In this document: positions 1 to 8,255 of the stretch, piece by piece | How positions within the stretch are numbered: the first letter of the stretch is position 1 | How the letters are laid out: every line of letters starts with the position of its first letter | Origin: an uncultured Lentisphaeraceae bacterium | GTDB taxonomy: Bacteria > Verrucomicrobiota > Kiritimatiellia > RFP12 > DVOR01 | NCBI GenBank assembly: GCA_937892925.1 | Contig: CALBHX010000057.1 | Coordinates: 1-40,606 of the forward strand | DNA: 40,606 bases | Reading direction: 5' to 3' | Translations under genes and position numbers: made by a program | The notes under the pieces: generated by a model | Seen by the model: only the letters and a program-made list of their open reading frames with translations | Databases searched by the model: none | What the model was told of the DNA's origin: nothing

Positions 1-382
1 CCGCCATATCCGCCGTCTGTAACGTCAATTGACGCTCCACCTCAAATGCTGAAGTCTCACGTTTTCCAAGTACAGCCAATATCCGCATGGATTCTGCTGC
101 ATCCAACATGTCTGTGATCTTACCAGCCTCGCAGATTACTCCAGCGTATGGATGAACCATCCGCCAAAACATTCCATCCCGATGGACTTCAAGCGTTTCC
201 CGATGCCCTCTGGCATCTATCGCGCCCCAGGTCATAGATGTGACCATTTCCATCGGTACAGGGAACAACTGAGCCCCCACTTCCGGCATCTGTACGAAGC
301 GTCCCCATCGCGTTGCCACCAACGCCCCCGCTAGGGCAGATACCAAAACTAGCAACCACCCAATTGACCGGCCAAATCTCAT
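1..382 (-). CDS. DUF4340-like membrane-anchored protein (partial, C-terminus off the left edge)
   Basis: The reading frame opens at an ATG at 382 and stays open to the window edge (about 127 residues visible). It starts with MRFGRSIGWLLVLVSALAG, a single N-terminal membrane segment. A later stretch, LEVHRDGMFWRMVHPYAG followed by a helix, resembles the repeated unit of DUF4340 proteins (strand, then W-x-hydrophobic-x-x-P). The ATG overlaps the stop of the upstream GldG-like gene in an ATGA junction, so the two are translationally coupled. DUF4340 proteins commonly follow GldG in gliding-type ABC transporter clusters, which supports the call. The family assignment is moderate because only the first part is visible; that this is a coding frame is clear. 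Confidence 0.6.
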   Translation of the reverse strand, partial: MRFGRSIGWLLVLVSALAGALVATRWGRFVQMPEVGAQLFPVPMEMVTSMTWGAIDARGHRETLEVHRDGMFWRMVHPYAGVICEAGKITDMLDAAESMRILAVLGKRETSAFEVERQLTLQTADMA

Positions 383-1770
383 GACCACCTCCGCGTCAAC
401 AACCAAAGCGCCGCACACACCAACATTGGCACTACGCAAACCAGCGTTCCGGCAACCACGCGCCACGAACGTCGATCCAAACCTAATCGAAGAACTTCCG
501 CCACGTCACTCCGAGCGCCACTTCCTGAAAGCCCAGTCAGCCAACGCACCACCTGAACAGCTAAATCCCGATTAGCTGTTGCATGATTCAACACAAATTG
601 GTTAGCAGCAAAAGCGGCATCCGCCACCACAACAAGCCTCCCCGAACGCAATGCCAAATCCACTCCACCACCACCGCGTTCTGCTGCAGCCATCACACAA
701 ACAGGCTCCGAGGGCTGCGCTCCAAGCCCCGCACCCGAAACCACCGGCATCCAAACCAACGGAGTAACCACCGTTCCCCGTGGCGCATTCAAAAATAAAC
801 TGCGAGGAGCTGTGAAAAATAATGTCGCTCGCCCGGCCAAATCGCGTGTTACAGCATGTTCCGTATTCAGCTGATCCGACAACCCATCCCCATAAAGCGT
901 GAGTCGTAATGGGGTCTGCAGCGCCGCCCCCACGCGAATCCCCCACTCCTCCAACAAGGGTCCCAATCCCGCATCACCTGTTGTTGGCAAAATACAAAAC
1001 AATCGCCCACCTTTATCCAACCAATCCATCAATACTGCCCGTTCCACAGACGTGATCGGATATTTTGGGCTCACAACCATCAAAGCTCCCACCTCCGCAG
1101 GAATTCCAGAATCGAGAGCCGAAGAGACATCTAAGGTCAGGTTTCGTAATCGACAGCCTTCACTCTCCAGTGCCCGCCGAAACCCGGAAAAGCCTGATTG
1201 CTGCTGCGTAGACTCAAAAGACGGCTCACCATGCCCAACCAGCCATCCAATTTCCAACCCATCTGCTCGAGACAACCGAAGCAGAGCTGCGGCCACTGCA
1301 TTCTCTGCCTCCACCGGATCATACCCGCCAGCCGCACCCAGAAAAGCTGCTTCCGGAACAAACACTCGGCGCGCTGCCTGCCGAAACAACACACCTGCAC
1401 CTTCTGCGCCCTGCGCCACACACTGAGCCGTCACCCCAGCATCCATCCGCGGATCCACATAGTTCACGGAAAGAACTGCTCCCCCCGTTTCCCCGGACGC
1501 TTGAGCAAACCTGCGCAGCAATCGGCCGACCGGCAAAGCCGCCGGCGATTCCGATGGAAAAACACACGTTACCGTTATCACCCCGGTTGTATCCGCCAAG
1601 GCCACCCGGCTCCGCCCTGAAAGTGCCTCATTCCCTCTCAACGGCTCCCATTCAAACACAGGGTGAAACTGCGCGATCAGCGCATCCACCAACATCGCAG
1701 ACACCAGCATCAGCACCACACACACGCCTGCCCCAATAAGCCACCTTACTTGCCTTCCTGCAAGTCTCAT
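379..1770 (-). CDS. GldG-like ABC transporter auxiliary protein
   Basis: 463 residues with a membrane segment at about 10-31, a large extracytoplasmic region and a second membrane segment near 436-458, ending in an Arg-rich tail. This is the layout of the GldG / ABC_transp_aux family, non-enzymatic partners of ABC-2 exporters. The motif GWLVGHGEPSFES near residue 175 matches the family's conserved Gly-His-Gly-Glu turn, and VGALMVVSPKYPITSVERAVLMDW-like strand-helix order follows it. The ATG at 1770 overlaps the ybbR stop (ATGA), and its own stop overlaps the DUF4340-like start. No ABC ATPase or permease gene lies between it and ybbR, which is unusual; they may lie beyond the left edge. Function in this genome is unknown. 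Confidence 0.75.
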   Translation of the reverse strand: MRLAGRQVRWLIGAGVCVVLMLVSAMLVDALIAQFHPVFEWEPLRGNEALSGRSRVALADTTGVITVTCVFPSESPAALPVGRLLRRFAQASGETGGAVLSVNYVDPRMDAGVTAQCVAQGAEGAGVLFRQAARRVFVPEAAFLGAAGGYDPVEAENAVAAALLRLSRADGLEIGWLVGHGEPSFESTQQQSGFSGFRRALESEGCRLRNLTLDVSSALDSGIPAEVGALMVVSPKYPITSVERAVLMDWLDKGGRLFCILPTTGDAGLGPLLEEWGIRVGAALQTPLRLTLYGDGLSDQLNTEHAVTRDLAGRATLFFTAPRSLFLNAPRGTVVTPLVWMPVVSGAGLGAQPSEPVCVMAAAERGGGGVDLALRSGRLVVVADAAFAANQFVLNHATANRDLAVQVVRWLTGLSGSGARSDVAEVLRLGLDRRSWRVVAGTLVCVVPMLVCAALWLLTRRWS

Positions 1771-2759
1771 TCTTCATCCTCCCGGGGGCGTACCCGCACG
1801 AAGCGCATCTGTGCCGGATCAATCGTTGCCCGGGTTACACGGTTCGTGCAAGGCAAAAATAACTCCAACTCACTCCATACGGCACCTTCCGCATCCGGAA
1901 TTGCCTGCGCGGGCACCCCACCAACCACACGAATACTTTCCGGTTTAAACGCTTCCAATTCTCGCTTTTCCCCTTGAACTCGAACCGTTACCATTCGTTG
2001 TAAAGGGCGATAACGCGCCCCGTCCGGCGATTGCAGCACCTCCACTGGGACTTGCTCAAAAACACGTTCCTGTACACTTTCCTCACGAACGAACTGAACA
2101 TCTGCTCGAACCGTCTCCGGCTTCAACGTCCACCCGCCCCGACTGTCAGGAGGAAGCACTCGCAACACCGTCTGAAAACCTTCCGCCCGATTAGCTACAT
2201 CCAAAATCGCCGGCGTCAGTTTTGTCTGTGCCGCTTCCAATTCATCCAATAAAGACCGCGATCCCGTCACCTCCACCCGTTTTGGTTCAATTGAAACACG
2301 AACCTTTCCGGTTGCCGGCGCTCCTGTAATAATCGGCTCCGCCACCTCAAACCAGCGCGTATCCCGCGTATCGAAAAAAGCCTTTACCTTGTTCGGAGAG
2401 ACCGCAACCACACGAAGTCCGTCATCCCGCAAAACATCCCGTGGCGACACGGTTACCATCGTAGAGGGCGCATCCGCTGATGGTTGTTTCAGCTTTACCC
2501 GAATGCGCGGCGGTTCCGCGCCAGGTACAGACAACTTCCGGATAGCGGCTTCCGATCCACGAAATGTAATACTCACCACACCAGGTTCAAACCCCGTCAG
2601 AGCCTGCGTTCCATTGACCGTTTCTGCTTCAACGGCCAGAGTCAACGTTTGCGTATAGCTAACAGAATGTCGAATTCCAAGAAAAACAACCAACGCCACA
2701 CCCAGAGCCGCAACACGCCATGGCCAATCCTTCAAAAATCCTCGAAACGGCTTACGCAT
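1767..2759 (-). CDS. ybbR: YbbR-domain protein, probable regulator of the diadenylate cyclase (CdaR)
   Basis: 330 residues. A basic N-terminus (MRKPFRGFLKDWPWR) and one membrane helix (about 17-30) are followed by repeated all-beta YbbR-type segments that show strands such as VRVSIEPKRVEVTGSRSLLDEL. YbbR/CdaR proteins sit on the outer face of the membrane and bind CdaA to modulate c-di-AMP synthesis. A longer in-frame extension upstream to 2939 exists but lies inside cdaA. I chose the ATG at 2759 because a strong GGAGGGGG ribosome site stands 5 nt upstream and the start then overlaps the cdaA end by only 8 nt. Gene order cdaA-ybbR is the usual one. Its stop is ATGA-coupled to the GldG-like gene. 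Confidence 0.85.
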   Translation of the reverse strand: MRKPFRGFLKDWPWRVAALGVALVVFLGIRHSVSYTQTLTLAVEAETVNGTQALTGFEPGVVSITFRGSEAAIRKLSVPGAEPPRIRVKLKQPSADAPSTMVTVSPRDVLRDDGLRVVAVSPNKVKAFFDTRDTRWFEVAEPIITGAPATGKVRVSIEPKRVEVTGSRSLLDELEAAQTKLTPAILDVANRAEGFQTVLRVLPPDSRGGWTLKPETVRADVQFVREESVQERVFEQVPVEVLQSPDGARYRPLQRMVTVRVQGEKRELEAFKPESIRVVGGVPAQAIPDAEGAVWSELELFLPCTNRVTRATIDPAQMRFVRVRPREDEE

Positions 2760-3615
2760 GGCGTCCCCCTCCCCGCCGCGCTGCCCAACGAGTAAATGGC
2801 CGCAATAAAACGGGCACTCGATGTCGCGGGCCAAACACCAAATGGAAAAATTGCCCCTGCTGCTCCTGCGGAACAAAGGCCGCACGAAGCAACCGTTCCA
2901 AATGACGATCTGAAAGATTACGCAACAGATTTCCATCACGCGCCACAGAAATCTGCCCTCGCTCCTCAGAAACCACCAAAATTAATGCATCGCATTCCGT
3001 TGACAACGTCAATGCCGCACGATGCCGCGTCCCAACACCCTCCAACCGAAGTTCATTGTCCAAAGGGAAGATGCACCGCGCCGCCCGAATCCGCTCATTC
3101 CGCAGGATCACCCCGCCATCATGCAGAGGCAATGGCGGCGTAAAAATACTAATTAACAACTCCTCGCTAATCAAACCATCCACCGGCACCCCTGTCTCAC
3201 ACCACCGATCCAGCGACACCCCACGCTCTATTGCGATTAAAGCCCCCAACCGCCGCGTAGCCAGACTTCGTGCAGCGCGCACCAAATGTTCCACCGGAGT
3301 TTCCGGGAGCCTTCCCTGCAGCAATTGAACATACGTATTTCGCCCCAACATAGACAACGCTCGCCGCAACTCCGGCTGAAAAACCACTAACAGCGCCAAC
3401 AACAGAAATATCGACACCCACCGGAGCACCACATTGACCACGTCCAGCTCCAAAAATGACGTTACCAGAAGAATTATCAGAAACAGGGTTCCAACTCCCA
3501 GCAACATCTGTGCCGCACGCGTCCCCCTCAAAAAACGAAATGCATAGTAAAACCCCGTGGCCAGTAACACCACCTGAAACACATCCAGTAAATTTGGCCA
3601 CCAGGAATCAAACAC
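2752..3615 (-). CDS. cdaA: Diadenylate cyclase CdaA (c-di-AMP synthase)
   Basis: 287 residues. Three hydrophobic helices fill residues 10-80, followed by the DAC catalytic domain. Diagnostic motifs are LHDGG (164-168), GTRHRAA (195-201) and SEE (216-218), the residues that bind ATP and metal and join two ATP molecules into c-di-AMP. The linker FQPELRRALSMLGR is also typical of membrane CdaA. Start is GTG at 3615, preceded by GGGAGG at good spacing; it overlaps the folP stop by 8 nt. Located between folP and ybbR, it is probably co-transcribed with both. C-di-AMP usually controls potassium and osmolyte balance and the cell envelope; targets here are not visible. Confidence 0.95.
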   Translation of the reverse strand: MFDSWWPNLLDVFQVVLLATGFYYAFRFLRGTRAAQMLLGVGTLFLIILLVTSFLELDVVNVVLRWVSIFLLLALLVVFQPELRRALSMLGRNTYVQLLQGRLPETPVEHLVRAARSLATRRLGALIAIERGVSLDRWCETGVPVDGLISEELLISIFTPPLPLHDGGVILRNERIRAARCIFPLDNELRLEGVGTRHRAALTLSTECDALILVVSEERGQISVARDGNLLRNLSDRHLERLLRAAFVPQEQQGQFFHLVFGPRHRVPVLLRPFTRWAARRGGGRHA

Positions 3616-4471
3616 CTCTTACCTCCCGTGCCGCCAAATAAACACGTAACGCATTCACCGTCTCTGGTACATCGTGCACACGCACCATATCCGCCCCGGC
3701 CGCAATCGCCCAAAGTGCCGCCCCAATACTGGCCGAACCGCGTTGAGAGGCCTCCGTCTGCCCCGTCAGCTCACCCAAAAACCGCTTGCGCGAAGCCGCG
3801 ACCAGATAGGGATACGGGCGCTCGGCAAATTGAGCCGTAGCTCCCAGCAATCGCAGTGAATCGGCGTGTGTTTTAGCAAATCCAAGCCCAGGATCCCACA
3901 CGATCTGCCGCACATCCGCACCACGCGCTACCAAGGCACGCGTTGCCGATTCCAATGCATCGGCAACATCCGTCACCACATCCCGATAATCCGTAAGACC
4001 ATCCATCGTTTGCGGCGTACCTCGAGCATGCATCAAAATGTACCCAGCACCGGTCTCAATCACACAATCCCACATCCCAACGTCGGGTTCACATCCGGAT
4101 ACATCATTCAGAATATCCGCTCCGGCCGCAATCGCCAAACGCGCCACTGTTGTGTGCCGAGTATCCACAGAAAGCAACACCTCTGGGCACCGCTCGCGCA
4201 ATGCCCGAATCACGGGAATCACTCGCGCGGCTTCTTCCGATTCGGGAACTACTGCCGCTCCCGGGCGCGTTGATTCTCCCCCCACATCCAAAATCCGAGC
4301 TCCGGCCTGAACCATTGCCACGCCACGCGCCACCGCCGCATCAAACTCCGGCACCCTGCTCCCGGCATAGAAAGAATCCGGCGTAACGTTGACAATCCCC
4401 ATCACCAACGGACGACCCAACCGGATCAACCGTTCCCGACATTTCCAAACCTTCGGCGCACGAGATTCCAT
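3608..4471 (-). CDS. folP: Dihydropteroate synthase
   Basis: 287 residues from the chosen ATG at 4471. The protein carries the standard TIM-barrel signatures: MGIVNVTPDSF near 24-34, DVGGESTRPGA, SVDTRH, NDVSG, the MHARG loop, DPGLGFAKT and ASRKRFLG. It condenses 6-hydroxymethyl-dihydropterin pyrophosphate with p-aminobenzoate in folate synthesis. The frame continues upstream to 4570, but that would run through the terminator and promoter and into the GH84 gene's 3' end. With ATG 4471 the -10 box TATACT ends 7 nt upstream and there is no Shine-Dalgarno, so a leaderless mRNA is likely. First gene of the folP-cdaA-ybbR-gldG-like-DUF4340-like operon, with overlaps at every junction. Confidence 0.95.
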   Translation of the reverse strand: MESRAPKVWKCRERLIRLGRPLVMGIVNVTPDSFYAGSRVPEFDAAVARGVAMVQAGARILDVGGESTRPGAAVVPESEEAARVIPVIRALRERCPEVLLSVDTRHTTVARLAIAAGADILNDVSGCEPDVGMWDCVIETGAGYILMHARGTPQTMDGLTDYRDVVTDVADALESATRALVARGADVRQIVWDPGLGFAKTHADSLRLLGATAQFAERPYPYLVAASRKRFLGELTGQTEASQRGSASIGAALWAIAAGADMVRVHDVPETVNALRVYLAAREVRGV

Positions 4472-4478
4472 AAAAGTC

Positions 4479-4487
4479 AGTATAGCA
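4479..4487 (-). promoter_or_regulatory. Extended -10 promoter of the folP operon
   Basis: On the minus strand TGCTATACT is an extended -10 (TGn plus TATACT). The expected start falls about on the A of the folP ATG. No good -35 is seen (best is TTCGGG). The same nonamer recurs before other genes in this window. Confidence 0.6.
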
Positions 4488-4521
4488 AAAAAGAAAGCCG
4501 CCCCGAAACATCGTTCGAGGC
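4485..4521 (-). terminator. Rho-independent terminator of the GH84 gene
   Basis: On the minus strand GCCTCGAA and TTCGGGGC form an 8-bp stem (one G-U pair) with a 6-nt loop, followed by a T-rich tract (TTTCTTTTTT) after GGC. It lies 26 nt past the GH84 stop and just before the folP promoter. The wobble pair works only on the minus-strand transcript, which fits the direction. Confidence 0.6.
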
Positions 4522-4547
4522 AGCTCGCCAAATCGTAATCACCGTAT

Positions 4548-6959
4548 TCAGTGAACAATCTCGTAGACAACTGCCCCTTTTGCTCCAGCTGTCAACGTTA
4601 CGCCATCCGCTTTAAATACCGCCGTTACTGTTCCGGAAGCTAACACGCATGTGTTCTCCGCCGTAGCTCCCGACAGTGGGATCTTAACCTTTCGATTAGG
4701 TGCCAGCGTATACCCACTACGCAAATCCCCATCGCACATAGAGGCGGCATCGTTAGCCACCGCATTCGCAGGCACATCCACTTTCACCTGCCGAAGCGTT
4801 ACTGTGACGGGTTTATTCGAAATATTCACATACCGCACAGCATTTACGCCATCCGCCGGGCGGATATTGCGAAGCTCCATCTCGCCTTGTTGTCCATTTC
4901 CACGGCACACCATCCGGCGAACATGCCATGTTTTACCCCCATCAGACGAGACCTCAAGCCGCCCCTGTTTAATCGCAGCATCCGCCTCCAGAATGAAATG
5001 CGCCCATACCGCCGGAACACCCTCCGGCAAACGAATACCAAACCATTCCCCTGGTGCCACCGTCTTCGGCTCATGAACTTTTGGCAAACGAACATAAATG
5101 CCGTCTCGTATCACCTGAAGCCCCTGCAAAGACGATATATTCGTCATCCAAACATAACTGGCAGACGCTGCCTTCGGCGCCGGTTTCCCAGCCACCGACT
5201 GCCACAACCGCTGATACACCGTCTCCTCAACCAGATTCAGGAACGGCACAAGGACCCGTGTGGCCACCTCCGTGGGCTTTTTCTGAAACGGTTTGGCCGC
5301 ATGCGCGCGGGAAATAGCGGCATTTTTCTCTCTCAGGTTCAACGCCATATTCAACGCGGCCGTCTCCGAAGCTTCCCCTGTAAGCGCATCCATCAAGGCC
5401 ACGCCAGTCAAACCTGTATTGACAAAAACCCGGCACCAATCCGCCACATCTTCTAGAAAGAGGGCATTCTTACAAGTAGAGAGAATTGTTTGCCCCGCCT
5501 CCGCCATCTCCGCAAAAACCGCCCGAACAGCCTGTACATCCGCTTCCGGCAGTTCCGACTTAGCCTTCAACGCCTGCGTCAGCCGTTCCACCGCCGGACG
5601 AATCGCTACCGACTCCTCTCGGCGATACCCATGACCATTTGCACCTTGATCGGAATTATGTTCTGCAAAACACTGCACCGCGCCTGCACACTCCGGGAAC
5701 ATTCGGCGAATTCCATCCCGCCACGCTTGTTCAGACTGAAACGCTGCCGGGTTCCAAGCATAATCCGCCACTCCAAAAAGACCAATTTTAGACGCTTCAG
5801 GCTTATCCATTGGATTGGAAACAAAGCCGGCATATAACGGCCCGTTTTCAAGATCCAGCCCATACGTCCGCCCCAACAGCAGATGTGCACTCCGGCAATA
5901 GTCTGCAACTGGCCAATTCCACCACACATAGGCCTTTCGCCCCAACTTGGCGTTGATCCACTCCATCGATGAGCGGGGAATATCCGTACACACCGAATCG
6001 CCTGTCCACATCACCCGAATATCCGGATCCAACCCCTTCCCCAACGTTTCCAAATACGAACCATGCGACCACGCACGGTTGTACTGCGTAGGGCAAAGCA
6101 ACAATGGCGTAACATCCTTTTTCACACGAACAAAACGGCGATTCACCGCATTCAACAGCTCCACCTGCTTCTCTGCACGGGCGCCCTCCCCGCCGATATC
6201 GTCAAAAAACACAGCGAACGACCGTACGCCCAACGCATACATCCGCTCAAACTTTGCAATACACGCCCGAATATCCGAATCGTCCTTCCAATGAATATCC
6301 CGCCCAGGATGAACCGCCCACACAAAGTTCACCTTATTCTTATGCGCCACACGCACCAACTCTGCCAATCGCTTCGCTTCAGCCAATGGGTAAGGCTCAC
6401 GCCACCGCGTGGAAAATCCATGGTAAGGGTCATCCTTCGGCCCATAAATATAGGTGTTCATCTTCCAATCGCCATAAAACCGAAACTGACTCTTTCGTGC
6501 CTCAAAGCTCCATGGTTGACCATAAAAGCCTTCAACCGTGCCGCGAAATGGAACCGTCGGCCAATCTCGGATACGCACCGCCTCCGCATTTCCAGAAGCC
6601 AACAACTGGAGTAACGTTTTGGCCGCATAGAAGAATCCCGAAGCATCTGCGGCCGTAATCTGAGCCCCTTTCGCCGAAAGCGCAAGGCTATACCCCTCCT
6701 TCGGTAACGCCGTATCCCGCGCCCAAGCGATAGTGAATGCTGCGGAGGCCTTCACTGGGAAACGCTCGGCAATGACCCGCACCGCATCCGCATCCAACCC
6801 ATCAGGTACAATCTTCACTCGATCCGGCGCAGCAAATGTATCCCCTCCCAGCCGCGTTACTTCCTGCGGCGTTGGATACACCCGCATTGTCTCAGGCAAA
6901 ATATCTGCCAAGCACCAACAGGCACTTATCAAAAATCCAACCAACAACCATTTTCTCAT
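4548..6959 (-). CDS. Secreted GH84 beta-N-acetylglucosaminidase (O-GlcNAcase/hyaluronidase-like)
   Basis: About 803 residues. N-terminal signal MRKWLLVGFLISACWCLA: either cleaved by signal peptidase I or a lipoprotein (ISAC fits a lipobox). A GH20b-like alpha/beta domain (to about 135) precedes the GH84 barrel, which starts RGTVEGFYGQPWS and contains MNTYIYGPKDDPYH, WAVHPG and the catalytic pair in FFDDIGGEG (Asp253/Asp254 from ATG 6959). A helical region and a beta-rich C-terminal domain (from about 600) with a possible carbohydrate-binding role follow. It removes beta-linked GlcNAc by substrate-assisted catalysis, likely from host or mucin glycans. A GTG at 6962 directly before the ATG is an alternative start; AGGAG lies 9 nt before the ATG and 6 nt before the GTG. 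Monocistronic: own promoter and terminator. Confidence 0.92.
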   Translation of the reverse strand: MRKWLLVGFLISACWCLADILPETMRVYPTPQEVTRLGGDTFAAPDRVKIVPDGLDADAVRVIAERFPVKASAAFTIAWARDTALPKEGYSLALSAKGAQITAADASGFFYAAKTLLQLLASGNAEAVRIRDWPTVPFRGTVEGFYGQPWSFEARKSQFRFYGDWKMNTYIYGPKDDPYHGFSTRWREPYPLAEAKRLAELVRVAHKNKVNFVWAVHPGRDIHWKDDSDIRACIAKFERMYALGVRSFAVFFDDIGGEGARAEKQVELLNAVNRRFVRVKKDVTPLLLCPTQYNRAWSHGSYLETLGKGLDPDIRVMWTGDSVCTDIPRSSMEWINAKLGRKAYVWWNWPVADYCRSAHLLLGRTYGLDLENGPLYAGFVSNPMDKPEASKIGLFGVADYAWNPAAFQSEQAWRDGIRRMFPECAGAVQCFAEHNSDQGANGHGYRREESVAIRPAVERLTQALKAKSELPEADVQAVRAVFAEMAEAGQTILSTCKNALFLEDVADWCRVFVNTGLTGVALMDALTGEASETAALNMALNLREKNAAISRAHAAKPFQKKPTEVATRVLVPFLNLVEETVYQRLWQSVAGKPAPKAASASYVWMTNISSLQGLQVIRDGIYVRLPKVHEPKTVAPGEWFGIRLPEGVPAVWAHFILEADAAIKQGRLEVSSDGGKTWHVRRMVCRGNGQQGEMELRNIRPADGVNAVRYVNISNKPVTVTLRQVKVDVPANAVANDAASMCDGDLRSGYTLAPNRKVKIPLSGATAENTCVLASGTVTAVFKADGVTLTAGAKGAVVYEIVH

Positions 6960-7024
6960 CACACTGCGCTCCTTTTCTTATATCCGCACGATTCCGATAT
7001 CCCAACGGTTTGAAACTCAATAAA

Positions 7025-7033
7025 AGTATAACA
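7025..7033 (-). promoter_or_regulatory. Extended -10 promoter of the GH84 gene
   Basis: Minus-strand TGTTATACT, 65 nt before the ATG at 6959. It matches the promoter before the HIT gene (also TGTTATACT). The -35 region is poor. Confidence 0.5.
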
Positions 7034-7066
7034 TAAGCCCCTCAGACCTTGCCTTCACTTCCAGAA

Positions 7067-7166
7067 CCCAATGACCCCTGTATGCATCCCCTTCTGACAC
7101 GGCGTAGCTTCAGCACATGATTTACCATCTCGCCCAATGACCCCTGTATGCATCCCCTTCTGACAC
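7067..7166. repeat. 34-bp perfect direct repeat, two copies 66 bp apart
   Basis: The copies are at 7067-7100 and 7133-7166. Each begins CCCAATGACCCC and ends CCTTCTGACAC, and they are identical over all 34 bp. The 32-bp spacer has no visible structure. A partial echo (CCCCAATGACC) is at about 7356. No transposase or CRISPR-associated gene is near. Nature unknown. Confidence 0.8.
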
Positions 7167-7560
7167 AGCCTTCAAAACCCGTATCATCCGATTATCCCAT
7201 CCAATTTAAACGTACAACGAATCATCGCTCAACCCAAGTTTCTAACCCGATAAAACTCAACTTGAAATTGAGAAACTGAACCGTTGGTGTATGGTAAGCT
7301 GAGGGTAAAGTTGCCACGCCCTCGAATCCACGTCTAAACGTATTGTCCCCTTGTCCCCAATGACCTCCTTCTCATCCTGTCGTTGGTTCCCCATGCCTCA
7401 CAGATACATCTCCGAGCAACACATTTATTTCCACACGATGTGAGACTAAACATTCCAACGCCGAGTCTTGTAACGAATCTTGTAATCATGTACCGCCCAC
7501 ATCCTCTCCGGTATGCAATCGCGCCACCGCATTCAGGATTTCCTCTCCTCGTGTCGGTTC
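7167..7560. other. Gene-free stretch, no clear function
   Basis: No credible reading frame. It holds a partial echo of the 34-bp repeat near 7356. Around 7261-7342 are TTGAAATTGA and CGCCCTCGAATCC, which recall the flank and core of the 22-bp repeat arrays seen elsewhere. That resemblance is weak and could be chance or a decayed copy. Confidence 0.4.
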
Positions 7561-7567
7561 AGATTCG

Positions 7568-7576
7568 TGATATACT
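7568..7576 (+). promoter_or_regulatory. Extended -10 promoter of the acetyltransferase gene
   Basis: TGATATACT ends 8 nt before the ATG at 7585, with no Shine-Dalgarno between. The transcript is therefore probably leaderless or nearly so. Confidence 0.5.
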
Positions 7577-7584
7577 TGTACTCG

Positions 7585-8157
7585 ATGAATACAGACACTG
7601 ATACAGACGTTCGTTTCCGCATGATTTCCGGAGCCTGGTATAATCCAGCTGAACTGGCACAGGCTCGTCTGGCTGCTCAAACACGCTGTCGGGCTTATAA
7701 TGCTCTGCCGCCCGCCGATCAACCCGCACGGGAAGCATGTTTACGCGACTTCCTGGGCGAGTTTGGCATCGGGTCAATTATTGAACAACCCTTTCACTGC
7801 GATTACGGATTCAATATCCACTTAGGGGATCGGTGTTTCCTGAATTACGGTTGCACCCTGCTGGACTGTGCCCCCATTACATTTGGAAATCACGTACTTT
7901 GCGGCCCGGATTGCGGATTCTATACCGCCATCCATCCGCTCGACCCGACAGCACGCTTGACGGATATCGAATGCGCCAAGCCTATCTATCTGGCAGACAA
8001 CGTGTGGATAGGAGGACATGTTACCATATTGCCTGGCGTGTCCATTGGTAAAAACACCGTTGTCGGAGCCGGAAGCGTCGTCACACACGATCTCCCGGCC
8101 AACGTGATTGCCGCCGGCAATCCCGCCCGTATAATCCGCCCATTGCCAGAGCCTTGA
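7585..8157 (+). CDS. Maltose/galactoside O-acetyltransferase family protein (Maa/LacA-like)
   Basis: 190 residues. The N-terminal Mac helix pair (RMISGAWYNPAELAQAR to FLGEFG, about 12-60) is followed by a left-handed beta helix of hexapeptide repeats. The catalytic His lies in TAIHPLDP (His117), and the C-terminus NVWIGGHVTILPGVSIG..VVGAGSVVT..LPANVIAAGNPAR is characteristic. It moves an acetyl group from acetyl-CoA to a sugar hydroxyl; the exact acceptor cannot be told from sequence. A longer frame opens at 7513, but the promoter lies inside that extension, so I use the ATG at 7585. It stands alone; the next gene has its own candidate promoter overlapping this stop codon. Confidence 0.9.
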   Translation: MNTDTDTDVRFRMISGAWYNPAELAQARLAAQTRCRAYNALPPADQPAREACLRDFLGEFGIGSIIEQPFHCDYGFNIHLGDRCFLNYGCTLLDCAPITFGNHVLCGPDCGFYTAIHPLDPTARLTDIECAKPIYLADNVWIGGHVTILPGVSIGKNTVVGAGSVVTHDLPANVIAAGNPARIIRPLPEP

Positions 8158-8183
8158 TCGCCTTCAGATTCCTTTGCTATAAC
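8154..8183 (+). promoter_or_regulatory. Candidate promoter of the DUF2157 gene pair
   Basis: TTGATC (8154-8159), an 18-nt spacer and TATAAC (8178-8183), preceded by TGC as an extended -10. The -35 overlaps the acetyltransferase stop codon. Confidence 0.4.
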
Positions 8184-8255
8184 CCCTGACCTCAAAGCAC
8201 TATTATTATCTTTCCTCGTTTTCCCCCAACGATGACCCATCATGGAAAACTTGCT

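Noticed and set aside
899..1426. Plus-strand open frames inside the GldG-like gene
   Set aside because: They are antisense shadows of a gene with clear domain order, and their products are Arg/Pro/Ser-rich without motifs.
3600..4480. c-di-AMP (ydaO-type) riboswitch near cdaA
   Set aside because: folP-cdaA are overlapping genes and folP appears leaderless, so no untranslated region exists.
7067..7166. CRISPR array
   Set aside because: Only two repeat copies, one 32-bp spacer, no Cas gene and no dyad in the repeat.
7261..7342. Fifth 22-bp array near the GH84/acetyltransferase gap
   Set aside because: Core CGCCC and a TTGAAATTGA flank are present, but there is no second unit at 22 bp and identity is near what chance allows.
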